From assembly GCA_948567375.1 (NCBI GenBank), contig OX419760.1, positions 46,624,001 through 46,688,000 of the forward strand: a stretch of 64,000 bases of DNA, read 5' to 3'. Shown here in pieces: positions 31,240 to 43,699 of this stretch (positions within the stretch are counted from its first letter, which is position 1; each line of letters opens with the position of its first letter). Below the pieces are notes generated by a model. It worked only from the letters and a program-made list of their open reading frames with translations. It did not search any database and was not told the origin of the DNA. Origin of the DNA: Lunularia cruciata. Its lineage: Eukaryota > Streptophyta > Marchantiopsida > Lunulariales > Lunulariaceae. The position numbers were made by a program, and so were the translations under genes.

Positions 31240-32640
31240 CTGTGAAGACAGTTTCTATTTCCTAGGATGCTTAAAACACCAAAGTAGAACCCAACCTCGG
31301 CCGAGATCGATTACTATCTACTAAACCCTTGATCCCTACACCGAAGAGCTGAATATTTCCCAATGGGATGCAAAATGTGTTGGTATCGTAAGGGCTCTCA
31401 ATTACAACTTCTTTCTACAGAGGAATTCAATTGATGAACGGACACAGCTTTTTTCCCGAGCAGTGGTTCCAATCCTTATGGAAGATGTCTTGGATAAAGC
31501 ATGCTTGCTGAGATCAAGACAGAAATGCATTCCTCTGAACAGGCAAAGATTCCCATGACGGCCGGCCGAGCTCGAAGTAAGTTGCTAAAAGTATGGCAGC
31601 AATCGAATCTGTAACGAAAGTCGTCGCCGGCGACAGCAGTGAGTATGAGTCCAGAGCGTGGAATCAGACAGAAGGGTTGGAGACCATCTGCATGATCAGG
31701 TGTGGGGTAGAGTCTCGTCACGAATCCCACTACGAATTAACTTTGTCATCTGAGCCGCAAAAGCTGACAGGTTGTAAAGTTAAATTTTCGAAGTTGACGG
31801 GAACTTTCTGCTGTTTCTTAAATAGTTCTACCCTTGGTGAAAACTGGTAAAACAAATCTAACCATAACCCTTATTCACCTAGCCCAATTGGATATCAAGC
31901 TTGACTAACTTATTTATCTGAAACAAATGATTATATAGACAACTAGCAAATATCAGTACAATGTTAGCAAGAAGCTCACTCTGCTTAAATGGTTTTTCAT
32001 TGTGTCCTCGACTGTTTAGTAGATAAATTTGATATTGTCTTGAACAATGATGCAAGACATCTGCTTTCAAAAGCAGAGATGGTATGGCATTTGCTTTCGC
32101 AATAAATTTCATGTTTCATGATGCCACATAGGAAAGTATTGTGGCTATTTATATTGAATTCATTGAATGGGACTATTTATATTGAACTTCTTTTAATATA
32201 TGTTTCAAGAGGAGTTGTGAATTGGGCACACATGTTCTACTTATAGGCAAGGAGCATACTTAGAGAATTTGAAGAAGATGGCGGAGTAACATACCTAGCC
32301 CCATTTGCCACCAACTTCTACATGGGGCTAAACTTGCTTACAAAAGAGGAGAGGAAGAAACTCCCAAGCCACAATCACCCAGCAAGGTGATAGTGGCTTC
32401 ACCTTGCAACCCAAAAGGAGATCTATCATTTGGAAGTATTGAGTTGTAGATACAAAATATGTGGAAACTAGTAAGTTTGTACTCATAGATGAAGGGGGAA
32501 CCACCACGGTCAAGAAGAAGAGATCAGCACCATCAAGATCTCACAATCAAGAGACCAAGGAAAAGCTCCCAAGTAATTGATGTATCTTTAGACAAAGAAG
32601 CAGAAGACACAAGCAGGAGACCAAGGAAGAATCCCTAGGT
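31240..32640. other. Upstream flank of hydrolase gene; no supported gene
   Basis: The part up to about 31850 is G+C-richer and could hold promoter or a first exon of the hydrolase gene. 31860-32640 is A+T-rich and I see nothing in it. Confidence 0.3.
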
Positions 32641-35600
32641 AATCAATGTATCTTCAGAGGAAGAAGCAAAAGACATGGAGGAAGAAGGAGAGGAAAAAAA
32701 TCCCTCACCTTGAAAGAGTCACCATCCAAGTTGGAGTGCTAGAAGGAATACATAGATGCACAATCATGAATTTCAGAGTGCAGATCAAGAAGACTGGCCC
32801 AAAGACAACCAAGAAGAAACATTACTTTGATCCAAAGAACCTCTCAGCACCAAGAAGCAGAAGCGCTAGAAGGACATGAGGCGGCCAAGGAGAAACCCAA
32901 AGAAGAAATTGGAAGGAAGGTGGAGACTAAATCCAAAGGAGAAGTGCAAACCAAAATAAGAAAATAGCCACCAAAGGACAAAGAACCCAAGTAATCAAGG
33001 GAAACATTTTTATCATCTATTTGGTAGGTTCTGTCTTACAACTGATGGAGATGTTCCTACCCCAATATCAACAAGTTCACCCATATATGGTAAATTACAC
33101 CTCTCTTGTCCAAAGGCTGCACAAGACCATATACATCAGAAAGGTGACATAGGACAAGTGAAAGGAAGAGGTGAATAAGAATGAAAATCTATACAAGGAG
33201 GAGTACAAGAAGGTGAATGTGCTTTCATAGTAGAACTACAAAGTGAAGGGCAAAACCACTTCCCTCATTGAAGGTAGTGCACAATACAAAGAAGACATTT
33301 GGAAGTTGCAAGGAGACTTGAGAGCCCTTTGACTTGAACACAAGTTTGAAACAACAAGGGTACACAAAGCAGCTCAAGACACAAGATGAAGAAGTGGTCA
33401 GCATTTGGGGAGAACCCAAATCAGGAAAGATAAAGATAGTTACCATAGCATTACAAATGTCTAAGTATAGGAAGTAAGTGGCCATCCAACTTGAAGGACT
33501 AGGCAAATAAGCAAAGAAATAGAAGGAGGAGAGAGCAGCTGATCATGTCTTGAATGTTGGAGGAACTAAGTGGAAGCCTTACACCTTCACTCCTAAGCAA
33601 CCAAGGCAAAGGAACTTCAGAAGGTCAAGGAATTTTGGGATCAATTGGTGGGAAGGAGTTGAATGTTGGAGGAAGTAGCTCAAGGTAAAATGACAAAGAA
33701 AAAGCTACATGAGCAAAAGTTACAGGTTCATAAGCTGGAAGAGTTGACATATGATGATGAGAAGATGGACCAATTAGCAATTAGACCTTGAGAGCATGTG
33801 GATAAGAAATTGACCAAGTCATGAGATACCTTAGGCTTAGAAATTGCACACTACAAAGAGAGGATTTAACTCCTAATTATAATTTGCAAAGGCAAAGGTA
33901 GTTCTTCATAATAGTACTTTAGGTCAAAGATGAACCATGAAGACAAGGCCATGAACAAAAGGTACCACAAACACAAGTGTGGGATGACATGTTGGAGGCT
34001 ACCATCTGTTGGTAAAGCTTCAACTTCTTTTTTTTAACAAGGAGTTGATACATAGGATAAGGAACCAGTTTCAGTCTCAATCAGTCCTTGTGCCACTTCA
34101 CACATGCATGGACCACGACAATTCACCAAAAATGCCCGCTTAACTCTTAAACATAGTGTTTGAAGTTGAGCAGGTGGGAACATTTTAGGGGCAACAAGAG
34201 ATTAGAATTTTTGAGCAATTTGAGATATTGTGAGAGAGGGTGATCGGGTTGAGAGCACAAAGTGAGAATCAGATTCAAGGTGCACTTCATACCAAGATGT
34301 CTCCCACAAAGTGTCATTTTGTGGGAGACTGGTGTCATTTTGTGGTCAGCCAGAGTAGAGAACTGGGTGCACTACTGCTATGCCAAGTACCTAAATTTGA
34401 AACATTTATGCTTTCTAATGTGAATTTGGGATTTTTCATACCCCTCAATTGTAGTGGAGATTAGCAAGAAGAAGGACCAGAACTTCTCCAACTTGAGAAG
34501 AAATGTGTTTGCATGGATTGAGGAGCATAGGCAGAAATTGTTTGGGTCTGATTCAATGCCAAGGGCAATGCACCTTGATCAAGATTGGCCCTGATCACCA
34601 AAAGAAATGACCAAGAAGTTTAAATCCTTGTTGAAACACAAGAAGATGGGGAATGGTTAGAAGGTGCAAGGATACCACAATCTTGCTTGGCACACCATGG
34701 TCACCTTGATCATGAAGTTGTTCAAATCCTTTTCAAGCAACCTTTTTCCAACAACTGCATGAAGGCAAACCCTCAAACTGGGCAAAGATGTTCTATCATC
34801 AAACCCAAGAGCTTATAGAGCAGTTGCAAATGATGGGAGGACCTAAATCCCTCTCACTTTTTGTGTTTCATTTCTATATTGGGATGATACATTTGTAGAA
34901 GGAGGAGAGGAAGCTCTTCTAAGCACATTACTATCCCTCAGGATATTATTAGTGCCAACCGGGATATGAAGGCAATTCCAAGAAGTATAAGGATGCCGTC
35001 ATAAATACCAAAGGGCAAGTAAGTGGGTACTCATTGTCGAGGCTGCTAGGAAAGGAACCTTAAATGAAAGGCAGTCATGACTCTGCTAAGGACAGGGAAG
35101 AGACACCAACAAAATCCTCACGGAGTGGACTCTTTGGAGGAGGTGACTTCCCAAGCCAATGCAAATCACGATTAGGAAGTGATGGAAGGGCTGACCAAGA
35201 CTCACAAAGTGGCCCCAGTGAAGCCATTGTGCTTGTAGCACAAGAGAAAGAACCTTTGCCAACTGTGGAATTGTCGCCCCCAAGCAAGAGAACTCCTCCA
35301 AGATAGAGGTATCTTTCAATAATGCGAAAGGAAGAGAGGATGTGGGAGTGGAGGTTCAATCTGCTCTCATGACAATTTTAGAGTTGGCTGTGCTAGACCA
35401 GGCCACCCTTGACCAAAGTGACATCATGGTCGATGACAAGGAGGAGGTCTCCATATCATGATTGCAAAAGAGGACTCCTCCCCCAACACTTGTACAAGAA
35501 GAAGGGATAGTTCAGGTTCCAGCTGTCCGTCAAGGAGAAAGTCATCAGGTGGTAGCTCCACCTCAAGAACCAGTGCTTGGGACTGTCCTACTCTCACCAT

Positions 35601-36530
35601 CTTGGGTAAGCAGAAGGAGACTTTTGAGTGAGGAGAAGTGTAAAGGACCAGGGAGACGAGCATCCTTGGACATGGATAGGATCATTGCAGAATTCAGATC
35701 CCCTCCTAAGAATGTTAGAACCAAGGAGATGATGGTGAATGAGCCTAGACCTGAAGAAAGGGGACCACTGAGTACCTCAAGAGCACTACGAGTGCAGAGT
35801 GCCCTGATGATCCATGCCCCAACTTGGTATCTTTTGCAAGCAAGTGGAGCCACATGAGCCCCACCATGAGAGGCATCATGGCCCAAGCCAAGTCCACCGG
35901 TGTGTACACACTCAACTATCCTTTGTTTTCATCTTTTGGGTTGTCTATATGTTGGGGCTAGTACTAAGGACCCTAAAAGAACTATTCCCTACCTGCCAAG
36001 AAATTGACCTACGGTGACAGATCAAAAGAGAATCACAAGAGATTGATTGATTTCTTCCACTTTCACATTTAGATGGTTGTATGGGGAAAGCAAGCAATAG
36101 AGAGGGAGTTGGTCAACACCCACATTCTGCACCTAGAGACCCAACTCGTGGAAATAAAAGGGTGTGGTGCATATGACCAACAACACCGTGACCCAAGTGA
36201 ATCTTGGAGGATGACCGATCTCCAAGAATGGCTAGCATGGGCAGAAGGGAGAAGTCAGTATGGTGATCACAGCCGTAGAGGTCAGAGAGGGAGTGGAGCA
36301 CCACAAAGACAAAAAAGTATCATGCATAACAAAAAGCTCAGGGTATTGCAAACCTGCAATATAGCATTGAGGAGTGCACTCTTGGAAGGGTAGAACGCTC
36401 TCAATGGCACTATGGTGTGCATTGTATAGGTAATTGTGATGGAAAGGCCTTCAAGGCTAGTGACCAACATGACACATTGAATCATAAGGAGCTTGTGTAG
36501 TGAGATCTCATTTATGAATGTGATTTAGTG
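32641..36530 (+). pseudogene. Decayed coiled-coil ORF of an unidentified mobile element
   Basis: Plus-strand fragments in changing phases: Lys/Glu-rich 32646-32879, charged stretches around 33300-33600 (NVGGTKWKPYTFTPKQPRQR), 34450-34560 (NLRRNVFAWIEEHRQKLFGS), and an open stretch 35462-35857 rich in Pro/Arg/Ser (RIIAEFRSPPKNVRTKEMM). There are many stops, no enzyme motif and no LTR that I can delimit. The gene-like length and loss of frame suggest a dead autonomous element. Confidence 0.35.
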
Positions 36531-36555
36531 GCTTTGGTTTTGCTATAGTGTACCT

Positions 36556-36720
36556 CAGAAGGGTAACCTACCCAAGAGGTTAAAGACATAACAATATCTG
36601 ACTTGTGACAAAGTGACACTTTCCCTTCACTCCTAGCCAATTCCAAACCATATCCTTGTGGGAATAACCTGTTCTTACCAATTATACTATAAGTATGTCA
36701 ACATTGGGTTGTCACAAAGT
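36556..36720 (+). repeat. Direct repeat, left copy
   Basis: CCCAAGAGGTTAAAGACATAACAATA ... CATTGGGTTGTCACAAA (quoted in part) resembles 37432-37575 (CCCAAGAGGTTAAATAGG...CATTGGGTTACCACAAA) with moderate divergence. It could be decayed LTR or tail sequence. Confidence 0.5.
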
Positions 36721-37431
36721 CCAAAGAAAACAAAAATATAAGTTATCTTTGAGGAAGGATTGATAATTCTTGACATGTGTGAGGGATCTAATTAAACTAC
36801 ATGTGAGTAGAATAGGATAAGACAAGAACATAGATTTACCAATGCAGAATGAGGATGAGTCAAGAAGATCTTTGGATCTTTCCTCAACTGTTAGATTTTG
36901 TTGGCTTTGAGTAGAAATCTTTTAAAGCTTTGGCCTAGTTTTATATTATTTATTTAGTGATCTAAACATGAATAAAGCAAAAGGGCCAAAATCCCTTTGT
37001 CACTTTTGCTTAAATTTTGAGTATTGATGCATGCCTTTGCTGAGTGAATGTGAAGAAACTTCATAGTAGGAACCCAAGTAGTTGAGTGTATGCAAATTTT
37101 CACTTGTGACTAGGGTTTGGGATCCCTTAGAGTTTTGAAGGAGCAAATCAATGGCTTGATAAATCAAGAATATATTGTAGTGTTGAATAGTACCAAAAGA
37201 GAAAACATGAAGAATTGCACCAATGCAAATTTCATTCAGAGAAAGGTTGAATGTCTTTGAACTGAACATCCCTTCAGAGTTGATTGAATCATCATCTTTA
37301 GTAAATAGTTGGAACATATTTGTACTGAAAGTAATCTTCTAGTTTTCCATTTGCCATAGTGTGCCATCAAGAACCCCCCATGATGCACCATGAAAAATTT
37401 CCTACTACTCTCTCAGCTTCTAGGAGTAGTT

Positions 37432-37575
37432 TATACCCAAGAGGTTAAATAGGTAACAATAAAGAGTTGCAAGTTGTGACACTTCTCTTCAATCTAACCA
37501 TTTTTTACCTATATCCTCAAGGGAATGACCTATTGCCATAATACCACTTTTTGGCTGACATTGGGTTACCACAAA
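37432..37575 (+). repeat. Direct repeat, right copy
   Basis: Partner of 36556-36720. About 700 bases lie between the copies with no supported gene. Confidence 0.5.
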
Positions 37576-37639
37576 CTCACTAGTACTAAAAAATGGCTTA
37601 GATCTAGTCTAATAAGAGTCAAATAAGTGAGACTTCAAA

Positions 37640-38930
37640 GAATCTATTGATCAACATTTGGATCAGCCTCTACATCACCATATTTAGCACTTAACTTCAC
37701 GGAATTGGGGAGAGTAGTAGAAATAAACTTACACATCATCATACCAAACTTCTCCCACATGGTGAGAGAATCTAAAATTTTGTACTAACTAGTGGTTATT
37801 TTCATCTTGAATAAAATAAATAGCCAAAAATTTGTTGAGTTTTACAAAATCTTCATGTCAAACTCTCTCTTCAATTGATTTTTTACTTGCCAAATAAGAT
37901 CTTGATAGCTTCTAGTAACCACTATATTATCAACATATATGATCAATAAAATGATCTCTTGACCAATTTGTAGTCAGGATAATGAACAATCAAAATTGTA
38001 AGCTTGAAATGCATGGAGAAAATATAGGAATTTATCTTGGCATTCCAAGTCCATAAAGAGATTTTTTCAACATAAATTTTTTGTTTGGATATCTTGGATT
38101 TGCATATGGAGGTGTTGTATCATATCTATATCTCCTTTCTAAATCTACATTGAGTAAAGTGTTGATAAAGCTTCCACTTAACTAAGATGCCAATGTCAAG
38201 AAAGCACAATTTCAAGACATCTTGGTAATGAGGCTAAATGTCCACTAAAAATTAATGCTTTTACTACTTTTCATCTTGAACAACCCTTTTGCCTCAAGTC
38301 TTACCTCTACTCATCTAAAATGTAAAAAAAATAAATACAACTATAAATCTTTATATTTTTTAATAAGATTTCTTGCTTGTAAAGGCTTAAAAGGTGTCAT
38401 CTTATGCATTGCTGTAATAGTAGATTTGTTCTTCAATTTCACTACAAAATTGATAGCTTTTGCCTTATTGTACTTGGGCCTTCTTGTTAGCATAACTATT
38501 GCAACACTTGCAATTTATTGGGTATTCAGTTCAACAATGCTTTATTGTTGAGGTATATAATTGCAAGTAACTTCCCCTGCTACCTTACTCATATATTAAA
38601 AAAAGTGGCAAACCCTAATGAAGTGGGTTAAGATGAACTTACCTCCTCTATCCAAATCTAGATTAGCGGATGCTATAGAAATCTTGCTTTCCACGAGTAG
38701 CTTGAATTTTAAAGAATAAAAGGACATTTGATTTTTCTTTCAAAACATAGATTTTGAAATGTTAGCAATAAATGACTCATACTAATTCAAATTGTCAGAA
38801 TCTTTTGTGAAATAGTCCATACATTGATATATATCAATCCCAATACCTTGGTGGCTCTTTTACCATGATGTTATGTTGAGAGGTTATCCATCTTGCTTAC
38901 TAAATTAGCAAAATATTTTATCAATGTGCA
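37640..38930 (-). pseudogene. Ty1/copia integrase-RT remnant
   Basis: The minus strand shows, in order: integrase core (NLDLDRGGKFILTHF; then YIPQQ.SIVE, the PQQNG..ER region), NFVVKLKNKSTITAMHKMTP, then RT with PPYANPRYPNKKFMLKKSLYG, ILLIIYVDNIVVTRSYQDLI (YVDD mutated to YVDN) and NQLKREFDMK...SAKYGDVEADP. Many stops and frameshifts make it dead. The missing 5' half (gag knuckle and protease) appears on the same strand at 49.26-50.03 kb, so the element was probably split by later insertions. Confidence 0.8.
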
Positions 38931-39129
38931 TCTCAAGCCCAAGTCCGGCTTCTTACCTTCCATTTTGTTTCACTTCAACTGTCCTCTCACAACCAGCAAA
39001 CAATTCCAATATTACTCATGATATTGTGCTCTTTCCAACTCAACACCACGTATCTGTAGTGTTCTCCCCTTCAGATTGTCTCCTTCCTTCATTTCATGAC
39101 CAGGGATTAAACTAGTCTTGAGCTGACCA

Positions 39130-39680
39130 AAGCCAACACTTTCATGTGTCATTTGTCCAAAACTTAAGAAAAGTGTGGAGCTCCTGGAGAGTGTGGAGAT
39201 GGGAGAGGAGAGGGAGAGACGTGAGAAGATATATCTATAATTTCTGAGGGCTCTTTAGCATATAGCACTCAAGTAAATAAGAGATTTTATTTTTTTTTCA
39301 ATTTTTGTTCCATTGGTACCTGGATTGAAGACTATGGAGAATTGAGTAGAAAGTTCTAAGGATTTTTAGCTTTTTTAGGGTTTAGAGTAATAATTATACA
39401 TTGAGAGTGATGGATTGAGAATTTTAATTTCTAATCTCTTGGTTTTCATGGTTAAGTCCCATGGCAATTAGTTTGAAAATTTTGGAGAAGGACATTGAAA
39501 GTTATGAGAGTTTATAGTTTTTAGGGTTTGGAAAGATTGTTTTCTTATGTGAGTTGGGATGTGAGAGGTTGTGGTTTTGCAGATATGGGGAGATATGAGA
39601 GGATCATCATGTGTTACTATCATTATTCTTGTGCTAGCCATGGTACACCTTCCCGTATGGGGTCACCTAGAGCGGCTCGG
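39130..39680 (+). repeat. Inverted copy of the 18.79-19.32 kb region
   Basis: It shares GGTACCTGGATTGAAG, TTTAGGGTTTAGAGTAA and the segment TTATTCTTGTGCTAGCCATGG with the complement of 18790-19320. The membrane-segment frame (CVTIIILVLAMV) is recognisable but broken downstream. The non-LTR element begins at its right edge. Confidence 0.7.
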
Positions 39681-41016
39681 GATACACAATGCCCAGTGTG
39701 TCACCGACACTTTACCTCACAAGGGGTAAAGACCCATGTGGGAAGGATGCACAAGGTTTATGATTGGACCACCTGGGATGCCCACGTGCGGCAAGCAACC
39801 ACATCTACAACAATGAAACTTGGGATTATGCATGCTTCTTCTATCCCTTTGTTGATCATTCTAGGGATACAGATCAAGTCATGGGAGTGGTTAATTTCTC
39901 AAGCGGGTTGCATTTTAGGGTTATTTGAGACTAGTTTTCCATATCCATGTGTATTCCATAGGCTACTCTGCACTCTCCATGATGAGGCTAGATAGGCTTT
40001 TTGCCTACCACTTGATTGTTTGGCACATGATCCCTTGGATGAGTTAGCTTGTTCCTATTCCTCTTACTCCCTCAATGGTGTCTTTGTTATGCTAGAGGGG
40101 ACGTGTGGGGCATAAAGAGGTGGCTGCTAGATTTCATCAATTCTGAGTGGAGGATTGAGTGGCCCTTTAGGAGGAGCCTATTAGGGCTACATGATTTAGG
40201 AGACAAGCATCGCCACAAGATACCATAGAGTCCACTTGATTATGACGGTGTAGGACATTGGGTTAGGTGGGAGAGTTTAGTAGAGTAGCACAAGCGCTAC
40301 ACCTTTTGCCTATGGTGAGTCCTATTGATGTGACTATCTTTTCCCTATGCTCACTACATCCTATAGCAACAGAGTGCCTTCCACTAGAGGTTTTAGATTA
40401 TCAACCTGAGCAACCTTTATGTCTTGATAGGTCTCTATTTGCACAAACATTTTGCACTACTCCTTGCCTTTCCTCAAGAGGCTTGTCAGGGATGGTTTAT
40501 GAGCACCTTAGAGATTACTTCCAGGCACATGATCCTTCTAGTGGATTTACCAAGTTGTTTAAGGTGGCTATAGTATTAGCAAGAGGATACATTCCGATGT
40601 CTATTAGTCGGGTGTTAGGTGCTAGTTGACTTCTTGCAATGGAGAAGGACACAAGGGACATTAGACCTATTACTATTGGAGAGATCTTTTTTTGTTTGGT
40701 CAGTCATACCATTGTCCTTCAACATCATTTCCACTTTTGACAGCACCTCAGTTCACATCAATTTGAAGTAGCTACACCTAGAAGATGTGAGGCTATATCT
40801 CTAGGCATTAGGGCACTTTTAGATATCCATCCGGAGTGGGTCATCCTACAGGTGGATGTTGAGAACTCTTTTAATAGCTTCTTATGGGCATCCATCTTTA
40901 GAGAGCTTAGGGAGGCTGGTGGATCCTTGGCGAGTCTCATACCTTTTGTGTTCGTTTTTTTTGGCTCTCATGCTTCTCTTTACTACTAGCATGGTGGGTC
41001 ACATGAGAGAGTCACC
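39681..41016 (+). pseudogene. Zinc-finger non-LTR retroelement, 5' part
   Basis: It reads from a C2H2 finger (CPVCHRHFTSQGVKTHVGRM then H; C-x2-C-x11-H-x4-H) through DWTTWDAHVRQATTS, LSGMVYEHLRDYFQAHD and the first RT blocks (ILQVDVENSFNSFLWASIF). Several frameshifts and stops are present. It is interrupted at 41021 by the chromovirus and resumes at 46627. An N-terminal C2H2 finger, RT and C-terminal nuclease-like domain is the layout of restriction-endonuclease-like (R2-type) non-LTR elements. Confidence 0.8.
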
Positions 41017-41021
41017 ATCTT
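41017..41021. repeat. Target-site duplication ATCTT, left
   Basis: ATCTT precedes the left LTR and is repeated at 46627-46631 after the right LTR. Removing the element and one ATCTT restores the interrupted RT frame. Confidence 0.95.
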
Positions 41022-41444
41022 TGTAAAAGACCAAAACCAAGGAGAGAAATAGGAGAATGGAAACTCACATTGGGACACTTGAATGAGGGAAAAATCCGAA
41101 TGCCTAGCATGAGCTTCGGCCTTGGTATTTATAGGTAGCATACAAGACTCTTGAAGCTTCTCAAGAAGCTTTCTTGAGCCGCTTTCTTGGAGTGCAAGCC
41201 AAGTTAACTAGGAAGCTTCTCAAGAAGCTTCCTTCTAGAAGCAGCCTACTTGGCATGCAAGCTAAGCTAGTTAGAAGCTTCTAGAAGCTTCCTTCTAGAA
41301 GCTACCTGCTTAGGGCACAAGTTAACTAGTTGGGAAGCTTCCCAAGAAGCTTCTTAGATACTTCTAGAATATTCTAGACTATTTTGTCTTATTCTCTACT
41401 TTGTAAGCCCGACTAACTTTGTCTCTAAACTCCATATTGTTACA
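41022..41444 (-). repeat. 3' LTR of chromovirus
   Basis: 423 bp, TG...CA. In element sense it runs TGTAACAATATGGAG...CTTTTACA. It contains repeated GAAGCTTC / TTCTAGAA motifs at 41150-41390 and a TATA box (complement of tatttata, 41126-41133) downstream of them in element sense. Next to it (about 41445-41458) lies the polypurine tract GGCGGGGGAATA. Confidence 0.92.
41150..41390 (-). promoter_or_regulatory. Heat-shock-element-like array in LTR U3
   Basis: Best units: AGAAGCTTCTAGAAGCTTC at about 41274 (four contiguous nGAAn/nTTCn pentamers) and CTTCTAGAATATTCTAG at about 41370 (three contiguous pentamers). Several more GAAGCTTC pairs occur. They lie just upstream of the TATA box in element sense and are also found in the other LTR. 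Confidence 0.6.
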
Positions 41445-41458
41445 TATTCCCCCGCCGC

Positions 41459-42658
41459 TAGTTGGTGACATCCTCGTCACCAGTAAAGCTTCAAAGTCCT
41501 TGATGGCCCTATGTGCATTCTGGAGGTGAGAAAGAGGTTCCCATGTGGCATCATGAGGGGATACCCTTTCCAAAGGACCTTGTACTCCGTATGTTGGTGA
41601 CGGCCTCGTCGAATATGGCGACGTGCAAGGATACAATCAACTTTGTACTCCTCATGATCATTGATATGGATAGGAAGAGGGGGAGGTTGGACTCAAGAGA
41701 AAAAGGAAGAAGGGTTAGGAACAAAGGGATTTAACTTGGAAACATGAAAGACAGGATGGATACGCATATGACAAGGTAAGGCAAGTTGATAAGCAATAGG
41801 AGAGATAATGTGGGTGATACTAAAGGGTCCTATCCAATTAGGAGCAAGTTTATGAACTTGGGTATCAAGTAGGAGAGGGAGGTTACTAGAGGATAGCATG
41901 ACTTTATCACCAACTTCAAAGGTGAGATCACGACGATGATGGTCCGCATATTGTTTTTGGCGATTCTGAGCAACAAGGAGGTGAGATTTGGCTTGTTGGA
42001 GAGATTGGTATACAGTGGTCAAGAATGTAGAAGTATGAGGAACTTGAGAGGGAGGGGGAGCAAGAAGAGAATCTAGAACAAGCGGATCTTGGCCAAAATT
42101 GAGAAAGAAGGGAGAAAATCCGGTGCTTGCCTATTTGGAATTGTTGTAGGCAAATTTTGTAGCTACAAGACATTCATCCCAGTTGGTATGGTGAACATTG
42201 ACAAAGGCCTGCAAAATATCCTCCAATGTACAATTGGCGCATTTGGTTTGTCCATCAGTTTGAGGATGATAGGCCGTGGATAAAGCAAGCTTGGTGCCAA
42301 GTATCTGGAAGAGTGCTTGCCAAAACTTCCCGGTAAATCAAGGATCTCAGTGGGAGATGAGTACCCGTGGCATCCCATGATGCTTGAAGATATTGTCGAA
42401 GTAGATTTGCGCTAAGGTTGGAGCATCCATGGTATCACAGGTTGGTGCCAAGTGGATTTTCTTACTAAGCTTATCCACAAACACCACAATTGTGGTGTGT
42501 CCTTGTTTTGTCTTTGGCAAGGATGTGATGAGATCCAAGCTCATATGCTCCCAACAAGCGGATGGAATGGTGAGTGGTTGAAGGAGTCGACTCGGCATCT
42601 GGTTGCTGGCCTTGGTTCCGTTGGCAACTTTCACATGATCAAACAAAGTCTCGAACAT
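41459..42658 (-). pseudogene. Chromovirus integrase and chromodomain remnant
   Basis: Fragments at 42347-42658 (WEHMSLDLITSLPKTKQGHT, the first catalytic Asp region), about 42160-42330 (STAYHPQTDGQTKCAN, with the final Glu position mutated to Lys), 41693-42022 (FEVGDKVMLSSSNLP, PIAYQLALPCHMRIHPVFHV) and 41379-41636 (ATWEPLSHLQNAHRAIKDFE, a chromodomain C-terminal half). Frames are broken by frameshifts and stops. Confidence 0.85.
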
Positions 42659-42784
42659 CTCGTGTCATGTTGGGCCACCACCATTGGCGTTGGAGGGTGC
42701 CCAAGGTCTTGTCCACTCCCATGTGACCAGCTATTGGTAAATCATGGGCTTCTTGAAGGTGCACAAGTCAAAGATCACCTTTGG

Positions 42785-43642
42785 CTAGAACATAGATCTG
42801 GTCTGCATGAATAAAAGGCCTTCCTTGAAAGAGAAGGTGTTGTACTCCTTGTTGCATGCTGTTAGACAACCGTGTACCATTTGGAAGAAGGGATCTTGTT
42901 GTAGAGCTGATTGAAACTCATTATGGACCTTAGGGTCAATGGACACCGTTGTAATTGCCGCCGTGATGAGAGGAAGATCCTTCAAATCAGGTCGTCGTGA
43001 TAGAGCATCAGGGATGACATGGAACCGACCTGGTTTGTACTCAAGTTTGATGTCAAACAATTGGAGTTGCTCTTCCCATTGATGATGCCGACTCTTCATG
43101 TGCTCCAAGTGTAAGGTCTACAACAATAGTTTGTGATCAGTTTGCATGATCACTTGTTCCCCCAAGAGATAATGCCTCCATACCTTGGTGGCATATACCA
43201 TTGCAAGTTGTTCCCAATCTCAAGCAGAGTAATTTCTTTCAACTGTATTTAGTTAGGGAGACACAAAGGCAATAGGATGTAGTCCATCTGGAAATTCCTA
43301 TTGCAACACAGCTCCAATTGCAAAGTTAGAAGCATTAAAATCAATCACACAAGGTAGTTGAGGATCATATGGTTGAAGAATAGGTCTTGAAGACACCATA
43401 TGCTTTAACTTCTGGAATGCTTCTTCATGCTTGGTGGTCCACTGGAAGCTCGAGTTCTTTCCCAAGAGGTCAGTCAATGGTGCAGCCACGTGAGCATAAT
43501 AGTGGATGAACCGTTGGTAAAAACTGGCCAATCCATTGAATGCTTGTACTTCTGTAGCATCCTTTGGGGTAGGCCAATCAGTAATGGCCTTGATCTTCTC
43601 TTCTTCCATCTTGATCCCCTCTGATAAGATCTTATGACCCAA
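42785..43642 (-). pseudogene. Chromovirus RNase H and RT C-terminal region
   Basis: Fragments at 43298-43642 (KIKAITDWPTPKDATEVQAF, QLPCVIDFNASNFAIGAVLQ, where RNase H Asp is in DFNAS) and 42785-43108 (EYKPGRFHVIPDALSRRPDL). The intervening RNase H core is out of frame. Confidence 0.85.
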
Positions 43643-43699
43643 GAAGGTAACCTCCTTTTGCCATAAAGCACACTTTGACTTCTTGCAGTAAAATTTCCA

